Notes: generated from the letters alone by a model not told the origin. Counted from the first letter of the stretch, positions 29,206-38,716 are shown. The stretch is DNA of 64,000 nt from Lachnoclostridium sp. An14 (GCF_002160755.1 NZ_NFLE01000009.1:1-64000), one strand, 5' to 3'. Numbers and translations are program-made.

Positions 29206-29607
29206 ATGGCTAAAAAAGTGTCCACTGCAAAGAAAGTGACCAAAAAGCGTGTAAAGAAAAACGTTGAACGCGGACAGGCGCACATCCAGTCATCCTTCAA
29301 TAACACCATCGTTACTTTGACGGATACGCAGGGTAATGCCTTATCTTGGGCAAGTGCGGGCGGTCTGGGATTTAGAGGTTCAAGGAAATCTACTCCATAT
29401 GCAGCTCAGATGGCGGCAGAAACTGCTACTAAGGCAGCTCTTGTACATGGTTTGAAATCCGTTGACGTTATGGTAAAGGGACCGGGTTCCGGTCGTGAGG
29501 CAGCAATCCGCGCTCTGCAGGCTTGCGGATTAGAGGTAACCAGCATTAAGGACGTAACCCCCGTGCCGCATAACGGATGTCGTCCGCCGAAACGTAGAAG
29601 AGTCTAA
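29206..29607 (+). CDS. rpsK: 30S ribosomal protein S11
   Basis: S11 lies on the 30S platform near the mRNA exit. The 133-aa product has [20 protein letters not shown] and ends CRPPKRRRV. The site upstream of the ATG (GTAGG) is weaker than for the neighbours. Confidence 0.98.
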   Translation: MAKKVSTAKKVTKKRVKKNVERGQAHIQSSFNNTIVTLTDTQGNALSWASAGGLGFRGSRKSTPYAAQMAAETATKAALVHGLKSVDVMVKGPGSGREAAIRALQACGLEVTSIKDVTPVPHNGCRPPKRRRV

Positions 29608-29622
29608 TTAGGAGGAAATAAA

Positions 29623-30216
29623 ATGGCAGTTGATAGAGTTCCTGTTCTTAAAAGATGCAGATCCCTTGGACTTGATCCGATCTATTTAGGAATTGACAAG
29701 AAATCAAACAGAGAATTAAAGAGAGCTAACAGAAAAGTAAGCGAGTATGGCCTTCAGTTAAGAGAGAAGCAGAAAGCAAAATTCATCTACGGCGTTCTGG
29801 AAAAGCCCTTCCGTAACTACTACAAGAAGGCTTGCCGCATGAGCGGACAGAGCGGTGAGAACCTGATGATCCTTTTAGAGTGCAGACTGGACAACGTACT
29901 GTTCCGTCTTGGCTTTGGCCGCACCAGAAAAGAGACCAGACAGATCGTAGATCACAAGCACGTGCTGGTAAACGGCAAGTGCGTGAACATCCCGTCCTAC
30001 CAGGTAAAACCGGGCGATGTGATCGAGATCAAAGAGAAGTACAAATCCTGCCAGAGATACAAAGATGTCCTGGAGGTAACCGCCGGCAGAATGGTTCCGG
30101 CATGGCTTGAGGCTGATCAGGAGAACCTTCGCGCGACTGTGAAGGAGTACCCGACCAGAGACGAGATTGATGTTCCGGTAAACGAAGTGCTTATCGTCGA
30201 GTTGTATTCTAAATAA
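29623..30216 (+). CDS. rpsD: 30S ribosomal protein S4
   Basis: S4 starts 30S assembly and autoregulates its operon in many bacteria. The 197-aa product has an S4 RNA-binding domain at about residues 87-150 (RLDNVLFRLGFGRTRKETRQ). The zinc cysteines near the N-terminus of some S4 proteins are absent; only one Cys remains there. Confidence 0.98.
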   Translation: MAVDRVPVLKRCRSLGLDPIYLGIDKKSNRELKRANRKVSEYGLQLREKQKAKFIYGVLEKPFRNYYKKACRMSGQSGENLMILLECRLDNVLFRLGFGRTRKETRQIVDHKHVLVNGKCVNIPSYQVKPGDVIEIKEKYKSCQRYKDVLEVTAGRMVPAWLEADQENLRATVKEYPTRDEIDVPVNEVLIVELYSK

Positions 30217-30227
30217 TAGCGGGACAA

Positions 30228-30259
30228 CCATCCTGGCCGCCATCTGGCGGTCCGGATGG
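30228..30259. other. Strong hairpin between rpsD and rpoA
   Basis: CCATCC (30228-30233) pairs with GGATGG (30254-30259), with CCGCCA and TGGCGG pairing inside. No T run follows. It may be a processing site or a partial attenuator between S4 and RNA polymerase alpha. Confidence 0.45.
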
Positions 30260-30310
30260 ACCCTTGCGAAGAAAACCCTCGATATAATTCCCAGAAGGAG
30301 GGGCTAAATA

Positions 30311-31273
30311 GTGTTCGATTTTGAAAAACCAAACATTGAGATTGCGGAAATCTCAGAAGACAAGAGATACGGCAAGTTTGTGGTGGAACCTCTGGAGAGA
30401 GGCTATGGCACCACGTTGGGAAACTCTTTAAGAAGAATCATGCTTTCCTCTTTACCCGGTGCCGCAGTCAGCCAAGTGAAAATCGACGGCGTTTTGCACG
30501 AGTTCAGTTCCATTCCCGGCGTCAAGGAGGATGTAACTGAGATTATCATGAACATCAAGAGCTTAGCGATCAAGAACCACAGTGAGAGCAATGACCCGAA
30601 GGTCGCTTACATTGAGTTCGAGGGCGAGGGCGTGATCACCGCGGCCGACATCCAGGCGGATGCCGACATCGAGATCATGAATCCGGACCAGGTGATCGCT
30701 ACTTTAAGCGGCGGCGCAGACAGCAAGTTCTACATGGAGCTTACCATCACCAAGGGCCGCGGCTACGTAAGTGCCGACAAAAACAAGAAGGAGGATCTCC
30801 CCATCGGCGTGATCGCTGTGGATTCCATCTACACCCCTGTAGAGAGAGTGAACCTTTCTGTTGAAAATACGCGTGTTGGTCAGATTACGGACTATGACAA
30901 GCTGACATTGGACGTATACACCAACGGCACCATTGATCCCGACGAGGCGGTGAGCCTGGCCGCGAAGGTGCTCAGCGAGCACTTGAACCTTTTCATTGAC
31001 CTTTCCGAGAACGCCAAGACCGCGGAGGTTATGGTGGAGAAGGAGGACAACGAGAAGGAGAAAGTTCTGGAAATGAACATCGACGAGCTGGAGTTATCCG
31101 TTCGTTCCTACAACTGTTTAAAGCGCGCCGGAATCAACACCGTGGAGGAGCTGTGCAACAGAACTCCGGAGGATATGATGAAGGTCCGCAACCTTGGCCG
31201 CAAGTCCTTAGAGGAAGTGCTGGCGAAGTTAAAAGAGCTGGGACTGCAGCTGAACCCGAGCGAGGAGCAGTAA
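30311..31273 (+). CDS. rpoA: RNA polymerase alpha subunit
   Basis: The alpha dimer starts RNA polymerase assembly. The 320-aa protein has the N-terminal assembly domain (1-230, with [20 protein letters not shown]) and the C-terminal DNA-binding domain (about 255-315, [20 protein letters not shown]). The start is a GTG after GAAGGAGGGG. It lies between rpsD and rplQ as usual. Confidence 0.98.
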   Translation: MFDFEKPNIEIAEISEDKRYGKFVVEPLERGYGTTLGNSLRRIMLSSLPGAAVSQVKIDGVLHEFSSIPGVKEDVTEIIMNIKSLAIKNHSESNDPKVAYIEFEGEGVITAADIQADADIEIMNPDQVIATLSGGADSKFYMELTITKGRGYVSADKNKKEDLPIGVIAVDSIYTPVERVNLSVENTRVGQITDYDKLTLDVYTNGTIDPDEAVSLAAKVLSEHLNLFIDLSENAKTAEVMVEKEDNEKEKVLEMNIDELELSVRSYNCLKRAGINTVEELCNRTPEDMMKVRNLGRKSLEEVLAKLKELGLQLNPSEEQ

Positions 31274-31371
31274 GCGGTTTCCGCCGGAAACTAATTTATG
31301 GGCAAAAAGCATACCGCCAGTAAGACCGAAGAAGCGTGACGGTGTGTTCCACAAATGGAGGAAATAAAATC

Positions 31372-31908
31372 ATGGCAGGATATAGAAAGCTGGGCAAGAC
31401 GTCCAGTCAGAGAAAAGCGTTAATCAGAAACCAGGTGACGGCTCTGTTATACAACGGAAAGATCGTTACCACCGAGGCGAGAGCTAAGGAAATCCGCAAG
31501 GTGGTTGAGGGCCTGATCGCCCTGGCTGTCAAGGAGAAGGACAACTTCGAGACCGTTACCGTTAAGGCGAAGGTAGCCCGCAAGGATGCCAACGGCAAGA
31601 GGGTAAAAGAGGTAGTGGACGGCAAGAAAGTGACCGTTTACGACGAGGTTGACAAGGAGATCAAGAAGGACAATCCTTCCAGACTTCATGCCAGAAGACA
31701 GATGTTAAAGGTTCTCTACGATGTGACCGAGGTTCCGAAGGAGCTGGCTAGCCGCAAGAAGAACACCAAGAAGGTTGACCTGGTAGCAAAGCTGTTCGAC
31801 GAGATCGCACCGAAGTACGTTTCCCGCAACGGCGGCTACACCAGAATCGTGAAGATCGGCCAGAGAAAGGGCGACGGCGCGATGGAGGTTATGATCGAGT
31901 TAGTATAA
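31372..31908 (+). CDS. rplQ: 50S ribosomal protein L17 with internal insertion
   Basis: L17 sits near the tunnel exit. The product is 178 aa, longer than the 113-130 aa usual for the family. The conserved ends MAGYRKLGKTSSQRKALIRN and AKLFDEIAPKYVSRNGGYTR are intact; the extra 45-50 residues lie between about residues 60 and 110 and include VVDGKKVTVYDEVDKEIKK. The ATG follows ATGGAGG. The frame is open 36 bases upstream but without a ribosome site. Confidence 0.95.
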   Translation: MAGYRKLGKTSSQRKALIRNQVTALLYNGKIVTTEARAKEIRKVVEGLIALAVKEKDNFETVTVKAKVARKDANGKRVKEVVDGKKVTVYDEVDKEIKKDNPSRLHARRQMLKVLYDVTEVPKELASRKKNTKKVDLVAKLFDEIAPKYVSRNGGYTRIVKIGQRKGDGAMEVMIELV

Positions 31909-31941
31909 TTCGATGTAAAATGTGCTCAAGCGATGATTCAG

Positions 31942-31995
31942 AGCGGAGACGTTCTGCCTGCAGGAAATGCGGGTGGGGCGGTCTCCGCTTTTTTC
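31942..31995 (+). terminator. Terminator of the ribosomal superoperon
   Basis: AGCGGAGAC (31942-31950) and GTCTCCGCT (31981-31989) form a perfect 9-bp outer stem followed by six T. Confidence 0.85.
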
Positions 31996-32055
31996 ATTTA
32001 ACAGGAAACTACATTGCATATGATATGAAGGTTTCCGGCGGGAGTACACAGTCGC
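31990..32055 (+). repeat. Dispersed intergenic repeat, copy D (degenerate)
   Basis: AACAGGAAACTACATTGCAT and the following ATGATATGAAGGTTTCCGGC keep the order CAGGAAAC, then ATGAYA, then CCGGCGGGA seen in copies A-C. As in A and B, it begins in the T run of a terminator. Confidence 0.45.
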
Positions 32056-32186
32056 GCGCGCTTTTGAATTCGCAGAAAACCGCGTCCCCGACGGCGAAAA
32101 GCCCCTGGCACAGGCCGGTTCCCCACGAAAAAACAGCTGCGGACACGGCTGACAGAAAAAGGATAGAATCGTCAGAATATTGTAAG

Positions 32187-32216
32187 TTGACGTTTTCCTT
32201 TTCTGTCCCTTATAAT
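32187..32216 (+). promoter_or_regulatory. Promoter of the second cell-wall-binding protein
   Basis: TTGACG (32187-32192), 18 bp, TATAAT (32211-32216), 39 bp before the ATG. Confidence 0.75.
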
Positions 32217-32254
32217 AAAGACAGAAAGGTGTATATGAATTGGAGGAATGATAT

Positions 32255-33547
32255 ATGAAACGATGGAAGAAGGGCGCAGGGCTGCTTTTGGCGGCCGCGG
32301 CGATGACGGTGTCTGTGCCGGTTATGGGATACGCAGATTCCAGTGTGATTAAAAGTGTGTCTATAAAGGTGAAAGCTACAGATCTGGAGGTGGGCGACCG
32401 CCTTCCAGAGATCAGCATCGGCACGGAGGAAGGGGAAGTGAGCGGCGGGGTCTATATCTATGAGACCACCGACAAGTATGATATTTCCGACGCGGAGTGG
32501 CTCACATCAGAGTCGAAGGACATGACCATCGGCGAGGAGCCGAAGATGAAGGTGTGGATCAGCCCCGGCAGCGACGCGGATACAGACTATTATTTCCGCG
32601 GGAGCTATGGTTCCAGCAATATCAATATCAGCGGCGGCAGCTACGTTTCCTCCAGCAAAGACGGAGACGACCTGGTGGTGACTTTGCGGATCAATCCCAT
32701 CAAAGGAACCTACGGAGCGCCGGAGGACGCCTATTGGGCGGATTCCGGGTACGGAAAGGCCAGATGGAAAAAGAGCGAGGAGGCCAGCAGCGGGGCCTAT
32801 GAGGTCGTGCTCTACCGGGGCAGCAGCGAGGTGAAACGGTTAAACGAGTACAAGGGAACCTCCTACAATTTCTACCCCTACATGACGAAGGAGGGGGCGT
32901 ACTATTTTAAGGTGCGCACGGTGCCATACACGGCAGACGAGAAAAAATACGGCAAAAAGAGCGAGTGGACCGAGTCTGAGGAAATGTACATCAGCGAGGA
33001 TCACGTTTCCGATGGCAGAGGCCAGGAGGATGACAACAAGCCAGGAGGTTCTCCAGGCACCTCCGGCGGCGGTGTCACAGCCAACCAGGTGGGCTGGATC
33101 CAGGACGGGAACAGCTGGTATTTCCGCTATCCGGACGGGAGCTACCACAAAAACGGCTGGCTGACCATCCAGGACTACTGGTACTGGTTTGATTCCAACG
33201 GATATATGCTCACCGGCTGGCAGTATCTGGACGGCAGATGGTACTATCTGAAACCGTACACGGGAGGCCCCCAGGGATCTCTGGCCACCGGCTGGAATTA
33301 TATCAATAACAAGTGGTATTTCCTGAATACGGGAATGTTCCCGGAGCTGCCGGGCGGCGCCATGGTCACCGGCTGGCTGACGGTCAACGGGAAGCAATAC
33401 TACCTGGATGCCTCCGGCGCCATGGTAGAGGGCTGGGTAAAGATCGGAGAGGACTACTACTATTTCCACCCGGGTACAGGGGAAAAGGCGTACAGCACCA
33501 CCATCGGCGTGTTTGAGCTGGACGCGGACGGTAAATGGAAGAAATAG
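32255..33547 (+). CDS. Secreted protein with C-terminal cell-wall-binding repeats
   Basis: A 430-aa exported protein. The signal peptide covers about residues 1-28 (MKRWKKGAG, hydrophobic core, GYADS). Residues 30-255 form a domain I do not recognise, rich in beta-strand patterns and Tyr. After a Gly/Pro/Ser linker come five or six cell-wall-binding repeats (for example WYFRYPDGSYHKNGW, WYWFDSNGYMLTGW, WYFLNTG, YYLDASGAMVEGW). It is related in architecture to the protein at 13.7-15.1 kb but the N-terminal domain differs. Its role is presumably at the cell surface. Confidence 0.85.
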   Translation: MKRWKKGAGLLLAAAAMTVSVPVMGYADSSVIKSVSIKVKATDLEVGDRLPEISIGTEEGEVSGGVYIYETTDKYDISDAEWLTSESKDMTIGEEPKMKVWISPGSDADTDYYFRGSYGSSNINISGGSYVSSSKDGDDLVVTLRINPIKGTYGAPEDAYWADSGYGKARWKKSEEASSGAYEVVLYRGSSEVKRLNEYKGTSYNFYPYMTKEGAYYFKVRTVPYTADEKKYGKKSEWTESEEMYISEDHVSDGRGQEDDNKPGGSPGTSGGGVTANQVGWIQDGNSWYFRYPDGSYHKNGWLTIQDYWYWFDSNGYMLTGWQYLDGRWYYLKPYTGGPQGSLATGWNYINNKWYFLNTGMFPELPGGAMVTGWLTVNGKQYYLDASGAMVEGWVKIGEDYYYFHPGTGEKAYSTTIGVFELDADGKWKK

Positions 33548-33562
33548 ATCACGCGGTCACAG

Positions 33563-33608
33563 GGCCGCTGGGACGGGAGAGTGATTTTCCGGCCCGGCGG
33601 CCTTTTTG
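33563..33608 (+). terminator. Terminator after the second cell-wall-binding protein
   Basis: GGCCGCTGGG (33563-33572) and CCCGGCGGCC (33593-33602) form a 10-bp stem with one G-U pair, followed by TTTTT. Confidence 0.8.
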
Positions 33609-33652
33609 CGCGGAGGAACGGCGGAGGCAGCGGCCGTTTGCGCAATTCCCAC

Positions 33653-33681
33653 TTGACGGCTGGGGGGATTTAAACTAAACT
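33653..33681 (+). promoter_or_regulatory. Promoter of the ecf-truA operon
   Basis: TTGACG (33653-33658), 17 bp, TAAACT (33676-33681), about 130 bp before ecfA1. Confidence 0.6.
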
Positions 33682-33809
33682 AAAAACCGACGAAATGGAT
33701 CTATATAACAGACACCGGGGGCAAAAGGCGAACGCAGAGGCAGGCTTGTGTGCGTAGGGCTTTTTGGCTCTGGGGCCTCAGCATCTATAATATAGAAGAA
33801 AGGCTCAAT

Positions 33810-34682
33810 ATGGGAATCATAAAAGCGGTCAATCTGATTTTTGACTATATCAGACGGGACGAGGATGAACAGATAGAGGGAGTGGACCGGGCCATTGACG
33901 GGCTCTCCCTGGATATTGAGGAAGGGAGCTTTGTGGCTATTTTAGGGCACAACGGCTCCGGAAAATCCACCTTCGCCAAGCAGGTGAACGGCATCCTGGT
34001 GCCCACAGAGGGAACGGTGCTCATTTCTGGCATGGATACGCGGGATGAGGGCCACATTTGGGACATCCGCAAGACGGCGGGGATGGTATTTCAGAATCCC
34101 GACAACCAGATCATCGGAAATATCGTGGAGGAGGATGTGGGATTTGGCCCGGAAAATCTGGGCGTGCCCACGGAGGAGATCTGGAAACGGGTGGACGAGA
34201 GCCTGGAGGCAGTGGGAATGACAGCCTACCGTTTAAAGTCGCCCAATAAGCTCTCCGGAGGCCAGAAACAGCGGGTGGCCATTGCCGGTGTAATGGCCAT
34301 GAAACCGCAGTGCATTATTTTGGACGAGCCTACGGCCATGCTGGATCCCAACGGCCGGCGGGAGGTGATCCGCACCGTTCACGAGTTAAACCGGAGGGAG
34401 AAGATCACCGTTCTGCTCATTACCCACTACATGGAGGAAGTGGTGGACGCTGACCGGGTGATCGTGATGGACGGTGGAAAAATGGTGATGGACGGCACGC
34501 CGCGGGAAATTTTCTCCAGAGTGCGGGAATTAAAACATTTCCGCCTGGACGTCCCTCAGGTGACGGAGCTGGCGGACGAGCTGGCGGAGGCAGGTCTTCC
34601 CATTTCCAGAGGAGTGCTGACCATGGACGAGCTGCTTTCCCAGCTGGTCCCTTACATGAAGGAGCATAGCATATGTCGATAA
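33810..34682 (+). CDS. ecfA1: Energy-coupling factor transporter ATPase 1
   Basis: EcfA1 is one of two ABC ATPases that power ECF vitamin uptake. The 290-aa protein has Walker A GHNGSGKSTFAKQ, the Q-loop MVFQNPDNQI, the signature LSGGQKQRVAIAG and Walker B CIILDEPTAMLD. The ATG at 33810 fits the family start (MGIIKAVNLIFDY); the frame is open 60 bases upstream. It overlaps ecfA2 by 10 bp. Substrate subunits such as ThiW (8.9 kb) would share this module. Confidence 0.94.
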   Translation: MGIIKAVNLIFDYIRRDEDEQIEGVDRAIDGLSLDIEEGSFVAILGHNGSGKSTFAKQVNGILVPTEGTVLISGMDTRDEGHIWDIRKTAGMVFQNPDNQIIGNIVEEDVGFGPENLGVPTEEIWKRVDESLEAVGMTAYRLKSPNKLSGGQKQRVAIAGVMAMKPQCIILDEPTAMLDPNGRREVIRTVHELNRREKITVLLITHYMEEVVDADRVIVMDGGKMVMDGTPREIFSRVRELKHFRLDVPQVTELADELAEAGLPISRGVLTMDELLSQLVPYMKEHSICR

Positions 34683-35551
34683 AAGCGGTAAATCTGACCC
34701 ATGTATACGGGGAAGGGACGGCGTTTGAGCAGTACGCGCTGAAGGATGTGAATTTTGAGATTGAGGACGGCCAGTTTATCGGCCTGATTGGCCATACCGG
34801 TTCGGGAAAATCCACGCTGATCCAGCATTTGAACGGACTTTTGAAGGCCACCAGAGGAGAGCTTTACTATAACGGGGAAAATATTTACGCTCCCGGCTAT
34901 GATTTGAAGGCGCTCCGCAGCAAGGTGGGACTGGTGTTCCAGTATCCGGAGCATCAGCTGTTTGAGGTGGATGTGTTTTCCGATGTGTGTTTCGGGCCGA
35001 AGAACCAGGGGCTCCCGAAGGAGGAAGTGGAGGAGCGGGCAAAAGAGGCCCTCTCTCTGGTGGGACTGGACGAGAGCTTTTACAGGCAGTCCCCCTTTGA
35101 GCTTTCCGGCGGCCAGAAACGGCGGGTGGCCATCGCCGGCGTGCTGGCCATGCACCCGGAGGTGCTGATTTTAGACGAGCCTACCGCCGGTCTGGATCCC
35201 AAGGGCCGGGATGAGATCCTGGGGGAGATTGAGACCCTTCACCGGGAAAAGGGAATGACCATAGTCCTGGTGTCCCACAGCATGGAGGACATCGCCCGGT
35301 ACGCGGACCGGCTGATTGTGATGAACCACGGGGAAAAGGTGTTTGACGACACCCCCAGAAATGTGTTCCGCCACTATAAGGAGCTGGAGGCCATCGGCCT
35401 GGCGGCCCCCCAGGTGACCTACGTGGTGCAGGCGCTGCGAAAGGAAGGAATCCCCATTGACGACGGCCTGATCACCGTGGAGGAGGCCAGGGACGCCATC
35501 CTGCGCATGGTGGGGATGGAGAACGGGAAGGACGGGAAAACAGGATGTTAA
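34673..35551 (+). CDS. ecfA2: Energy-coupling factor transporter ATPase 2
   Basis: The second ATPase of the ECF module, 292 aa, with Walker A GHTGSGKSTLIQ, signature LSGGQKRRVAIAG and Walker B VLILDEPTAGLD. The pair ecfA1-ecfA2 followed by ecfT is the standard group-II ECF layout. It overlaps ecfT by 7 bp. Confidence 0.95.
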   Translation: MSIKAVNLTHVYGEGTAFEQYALKDVNFEIEDGQFIGLIGHTGSGKSTLIQHLNGLLKATRGELYYNGENIYAPGYDLKALRSKVGLVFQYPEHQLFEVDVFSDVCFGPKNQGLPKEEVEERAKEALSLVGLDESFYRQSPFELSGGQKRRVAIAGVLAMHPEVLILDEPTAGLDPKGRDEILGEIETLHREKGMTIVLVSHSMEDIARYADRLIVMNHGEKVFDDTPRNVFRHYKELEAIGLAAPQVTYVVQALRKEGIPIDDGLITVEEARDAILRMVGMENGKDGKTGC

Positions 35552-36345
35552 GAGAAATTACATTGGGACAATATTACCCGGTGGATTCCGTGCTGCACCG
35601 CATGGATCCGCGGACAAAGCTGATGGGAACGCTGCTGTTTATCATTTCCCTGTTCTGCGCGGACAGCTTTTTCGGCTATGGCGTGTCAGTTCTGTTTCTG
35701 GCGGCGGTGATCCGGCTGTCGAAGGTGCCGTTTAAATTTATGGTGCGGGGCTTAAAGGCGATCCTGGTACTGCTGCTGATCAGCGTCAGCTTTAACCTGT
35801 TTCTCACCGACGGAGAGGTGCTTGTCCGGCTGGGCTTTTTAAAGATCACTCTGGAAGGCGTGAGAACGGCGGCCTTTATGGCGCTGCGGCTGATTTTTCT
35901 GGTGCTTGGGTCTTCTGTGATGACCCTGACCACCACCCCCAACGAGCTGACGGACGGCCTGGAAAAGGGCCTGGGCTTTTTAAATAAGGTCGGGGTGCCG
36001 GTGCACGAGGTGGCTATGATGATGTCCATTGCCCTGCGGTTTATCCCCATTCTCATCGAGGAGGCGGATAAAATCATGAAGGCCCAGATGGCCAGAGGCG
36101 CCGATTTTGAGTCCGGCAACCTGATTCAGAGGGCGAAAAGCATGGTGCCGCTCTTGGTGCCTCTGTTCATTTCCGCCTTCCGTAGGGCCACGGATCTGGC
36201 CATGGCCATGGAGGCCAGATGCTACCGCGGCGGGGAAGGCAGAACGAAGATGAAACCTCTGCACTATGAAAAACGGGACCGGATCGCCCAGCTGGTGCTG
36301 GTGATCTATCTGGCGGCTGTGATCGGAACGAGGTTTGTGAGATGA
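35545..36345 (+). CDS. ecfT: Energy-coupling factor transporter transmembrane protein EcfT
   Basis: EcfT is the scaffold that links the two ATPases to the substrate subunit. The 266-aa protein has about five or six membrane segments and the coupling-helix signatures AQMARGADFES and MAMEARCYRGG. It overlaps truA by 4 bp, so truA is cotranscribed. Confidence 0.95.
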   Translation: MLREITLGQYYPVDSVLHRMDPRTKLMGTLLFIISLFCADSFFGYGVSVLFLAAVIRLSKVPFKFMVRGLKAILVLLLISVSFNLFLTDGEVLVRLGFLKITLEGVRTAAFMALRLIFLVLGSSVMTLTTTPNELTDGLEKGLGFLNKVGVPVHEVAMMMSIALRFIPILIEEADKIMKAQMARGADFESGNLIQRAKSMVPLLVPLFISAFRRATDLAMAMEARCYRGGEGRTKMKPLHYEKRDRIAQLVLVIYLAAVIGTRFVR

Positions 36346-37397
36346 AGCGGGTGAAACTGACGGTGGCCTACGACGGCACCAATTACTGCGGCTGGCAGCT
36401 CCAGCCAAACGGGGTGACCATCGAGGAGGTTTTAAATAAAGCGCTCACGGAGCTTTTGAAGGAGCCGGTGGCGGTGATCGGAGCCAGCCGCACGGACTCC
36501 GGCGTTCACTCCCTGGGAAATGTGGCGGTATTTGACACGGAAAACAGGATGCCGGCGGACAAGATCTGCTTTGCCTTAAACCAGCGCCTGCCGGAGGACG
36601 TGAGAGTCCAGTCCTCGGAGGAGGTGCCGGCCCGCTGGCATCCGCGGAAACAAAACTGTGTGAAAACATATGAATACCGCATTTTAAACCGGAAAATCAA
36701 CGTGCCCACCCTGCGGCTTTACACGCATTTCTGCTACTTTGAGCTGGATGAGGGGAAAATGCGGGAGGCGGCGGCCTACCTGGTGGGCGAACATGATTTT
36801 CGCAGCTTTTGCACGCTGAGAAAGCAGGACGAGGACACGGTGCGGACGGTTTACAGCCTGACGGTGGACCGGACGCCGGACGATGTGATCACCATCCGGA
36901 TCAGCGGGAGCGGTTTTCTCTACAATATGGTGCGGATCATCGCCGGGACACTGATGAAGGTAGGAATGGGGATGTGCGCCCCGGAGGAGATGCCGGCGAT
37001 TCTGGCGGCCAGAGACCGGCAGGCAGCCGGGCCTACGGCGCCGGCTAAGGGGCTGACCCTGGTGGGCATGGAGTATGAGAAGGAACTGCGGCCGGAGATT
37101 CGCGGCAGCAACGAGGACTGGGAGTACGTGCTGGACCAGAGCCAGGCGGCAGAGCTTGGAAACGCCTATTTGACGGTGGAGAGGTGCCGGGAGGAATATT
37201 TATACTCCCTGCTCAGCAGGGTGATCCACCAGGCGTCGCGAAACGGCGCGGCCCGCGTTTTTGTGGCAGACCGGCAGGGATGGCTGGCGGCGGGACAGAG
37301 CTACGGCCGCTACGTTTTGGAGACGGCGGAAGGCCCGGACAATGCGCCCTGGCGGCTCGTGGCACGGGACACGTTCTCAAGTGCCGGAAACCCTTGA
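36342..37397 (+). CDS. truA: tRNA pseudouridine synthase A with C-terminal extension
   Basis: TruA makes pseudouridine at tRNA positions 38-40. Residues 1-248 are a full TruA: VAYDGTNYCGWQLQPN, catalytic Asp in GASRTDSGVHSLGN, FRSFCTLRKQDEDTVRTVYS, and ISGSGFLYNMVRIIAGTL. The product is 351 aa, about 100 longer than usual. The extra part (about 250-351) has no motif I know; it contains REEYLYSLLSRVIHQASRN and QSYGRYVLETAEG. It may be an added RNA- or protein-binding domain. Its place behind ecfT is common in Firmicutes. Confidence 0.93.
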   Translation: MKRVKLTVAYDGTNYCGWQLQPNGVTIEEVLNKALTELLKEPVAVIGASRTDSGVHSLGNVAVFDTENRMPADKICFALNQRLPEDVRVQSSEEVPARWHPRKQNCVKTYEYRILNRKINVPTLRLYTHFCYFELDEGKMREAAAYLVGEHDFRSFCTLRKQDEDTVRTVYSLTVDRTPDDVITIRISGSGFLYNMVRIIAGTLMKVGMGMCAPEEMPAILAARDRQAAGPTAPAKGLTLVGMEYEKELRPEIRGSNEDWEYVLDQSQAAELGNAYLTVERCREEYLYSLLSRVIHQASRNGAARVFVADRQGWLAAGQSYGRYVLETAEGPDNAPWRLVARDTFSSAGNP

Positions 37398-37436
37398 TTT
37401 TTCTTGCATTTTCCCGTATTTTTGAGGAAAAACAGC

Positions 37437-37465
37437 TTGACAGCGCCGGGGGGATATTATATAAT
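37437..37465 (+). promoter_or_regulatory. Promoter of rplM-rpsI
   Basis: Perfect consensus: TTGACA (37437-37442), 17 bp, TATAAT (37460-37465). Confidence 0.88.
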
Positions 37466-37487
37466 ACGTAAATGTGACATTATGAAA

Positions 37488-37522
37488 AAAATGCTTAGCC
37501 CTGCCCCGGAATAAGCATTTTG
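37488..37522 (+). promoter_or_regulatory. L13-type ribosomal leader hairpin
   Basis: AAATGCTTA and TAAGCATTT form a stem around CCCTGCCCCGGAA in the rplM leader. Firmicutes carry a structured L13 leader at this spot, thought to mediate feedback by L13. Confidence 0.6.
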
Positions 37523-37571
37523 ATATAAGTAAAACAGTTAATCACATTGGAATATAACAGGAGGATGACCA

Positions 37572-38000
37572 ATGAAAAGCTTTATGGCTAGTCCAGCGAC
37601 GATTGATAGAAAATGGTATGTAGTTGATGCTGCAGGATGCACCCTGGGACGTTTAGCTTCCGAGGTTGCCGCAGTTTTAAGAGGTAAGAATAAGCCGATC
37701 TTCACGCCCCACATGGATTGCGGCGACTACGTGATCGTAGTAAACGCTGACAAGATCCAGGTTACTGGAAAGAAACTGGATCAGAAGATCTACTACAGAC
37801 ATTCTGATTACGTAGGCGGCATGAAAGAGACCACTCTCAGAGAGATGATGGCCAAAAAGCCGGAGAAGGTAATCGAGTTAGCAGTTAAGGGAATGCTTCC
37901 GAAGGGACCTTTAGGAAGAAGCATGATGGGAAAACTTCACGTTTACGCAGGACCGGAGCATGAGCACGCAGCGCAGAAACCGGAAGTTTTAACATTTTAA
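37572..38000 (+). CDS. rplM: 50S ribosomal protein L13
   Basis: L13 is an early 50S assembly protein. The 142-aa sequence starts [20 protein letters not shown] and holds [15 protein letters not shown] near the end. AGGAGGATG precedes the ATG, and rpsI follows after 27 bp. Confidence 0.98.
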   Translation: MKSFMASPATIDRKWYVVDAAGCTLGRLASEVAAVLRGKNKPIFTPHMDCGDYVIVVNADKIQVTGKKLDQKIYYRHSDYVGGMKETTLREMMAKKPEKVIELAVKGMLPKGPLGRSMMGKLHVYAGPEHEHAAQKPEVLTF

Positions 38001-38027
38001 TTGAGGTCTTGAAAGGAGGAAATCGTA

Positions 38028-38420
38028 ATGGCTAACGCAAAATTCTATGGAACTGGAAGAAGAAAAAAATCTATCGCTAGAGTATACCTGGTACCCGGTA
38101 CCGGCAAGATCACCATCAACAAGAGAGATATTGATGAGTATCTTGGACTGGAGACCTTAAAGCTGGTTGTTCGTCAGCCCCTGGTGGCTACGGAGACCGT
38201 TGACAAGTTCGACGTTCTGGTAAACGTACGCGGTGGTGGTTTCACCGGCCAGGCTGGTGCGATCCGTCACGGTATTTCCAGAGCTCTGCTGCAGGCAGAC
38301 GCTGACTACAGACCGGTTCTCAAGAAAGCTGGTTTCTTAACCAGAGATCCGAGAATGAAAGAGAGAAAGAAGTACGGCCTCAAGGCTGCCCGTCGCGCTC
38401 CGCAGTTCAGCAAGCGCTAA
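38028..38420 (+). CDS. rpsI: 30S ribosomal protein S9
   Basis: S9 reaches the P-site tRNA with its C-terminal tail. The 130-aa product has [20 protein letters not shown] and ends RAPQFSKR, both intact. The 3' end is a known attachment site for ICEs in Firmicutes; the element starts here and keeps the coding sequence whole. Confidence 0.98.
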   Translation: MANAKFYGTGRRKKSIARVYLVPGTGKITINKRDIDEYLGLETLKLVVRQPLVATETVDKFDVLVNVRGGGFTGQAGAIRHGISRALLQADADYRPVLKKAGFLTRDPRMKERKKYGLKAARRAPQFSKR

Positions 38421-38440
38421 ACTTTATCAAAAGTGGTCAA

Positions 38441-38475
38441 AAACCCCGGAACTACGCGGTTTCCGGGGTTTTTCC
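38441..38475 (+). terminator. Terminator after rpsI
   Basis: AAACCCCGGAA (38441-38451) and TTCCGGGGTTT (38461-38471) form an 11-bp stem followed by further T residues. Confidence 0.85.
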
Positions 38476-38716
38476 TTTTCAAATGGTTTGACGCAATTTG
38501 ACAGAACGAAGCCTCTTTTAACCCGTTTTCTATGGGTTAAATGGTGGACAACCACCCCAAAAAGAGGGCTTATGGGTTAAAAAATAGGACAACCGAGACG
38601 CGATTTTGGGATGCCAAGGGGATGTTTATTTATACATCTCCAAGAGACCTTTTTCGTGAAAACGGTTTGTCTGAATTTGACCTAATTTGAACAAAAGAGA
38701 ATAAATCTAATCGCCA

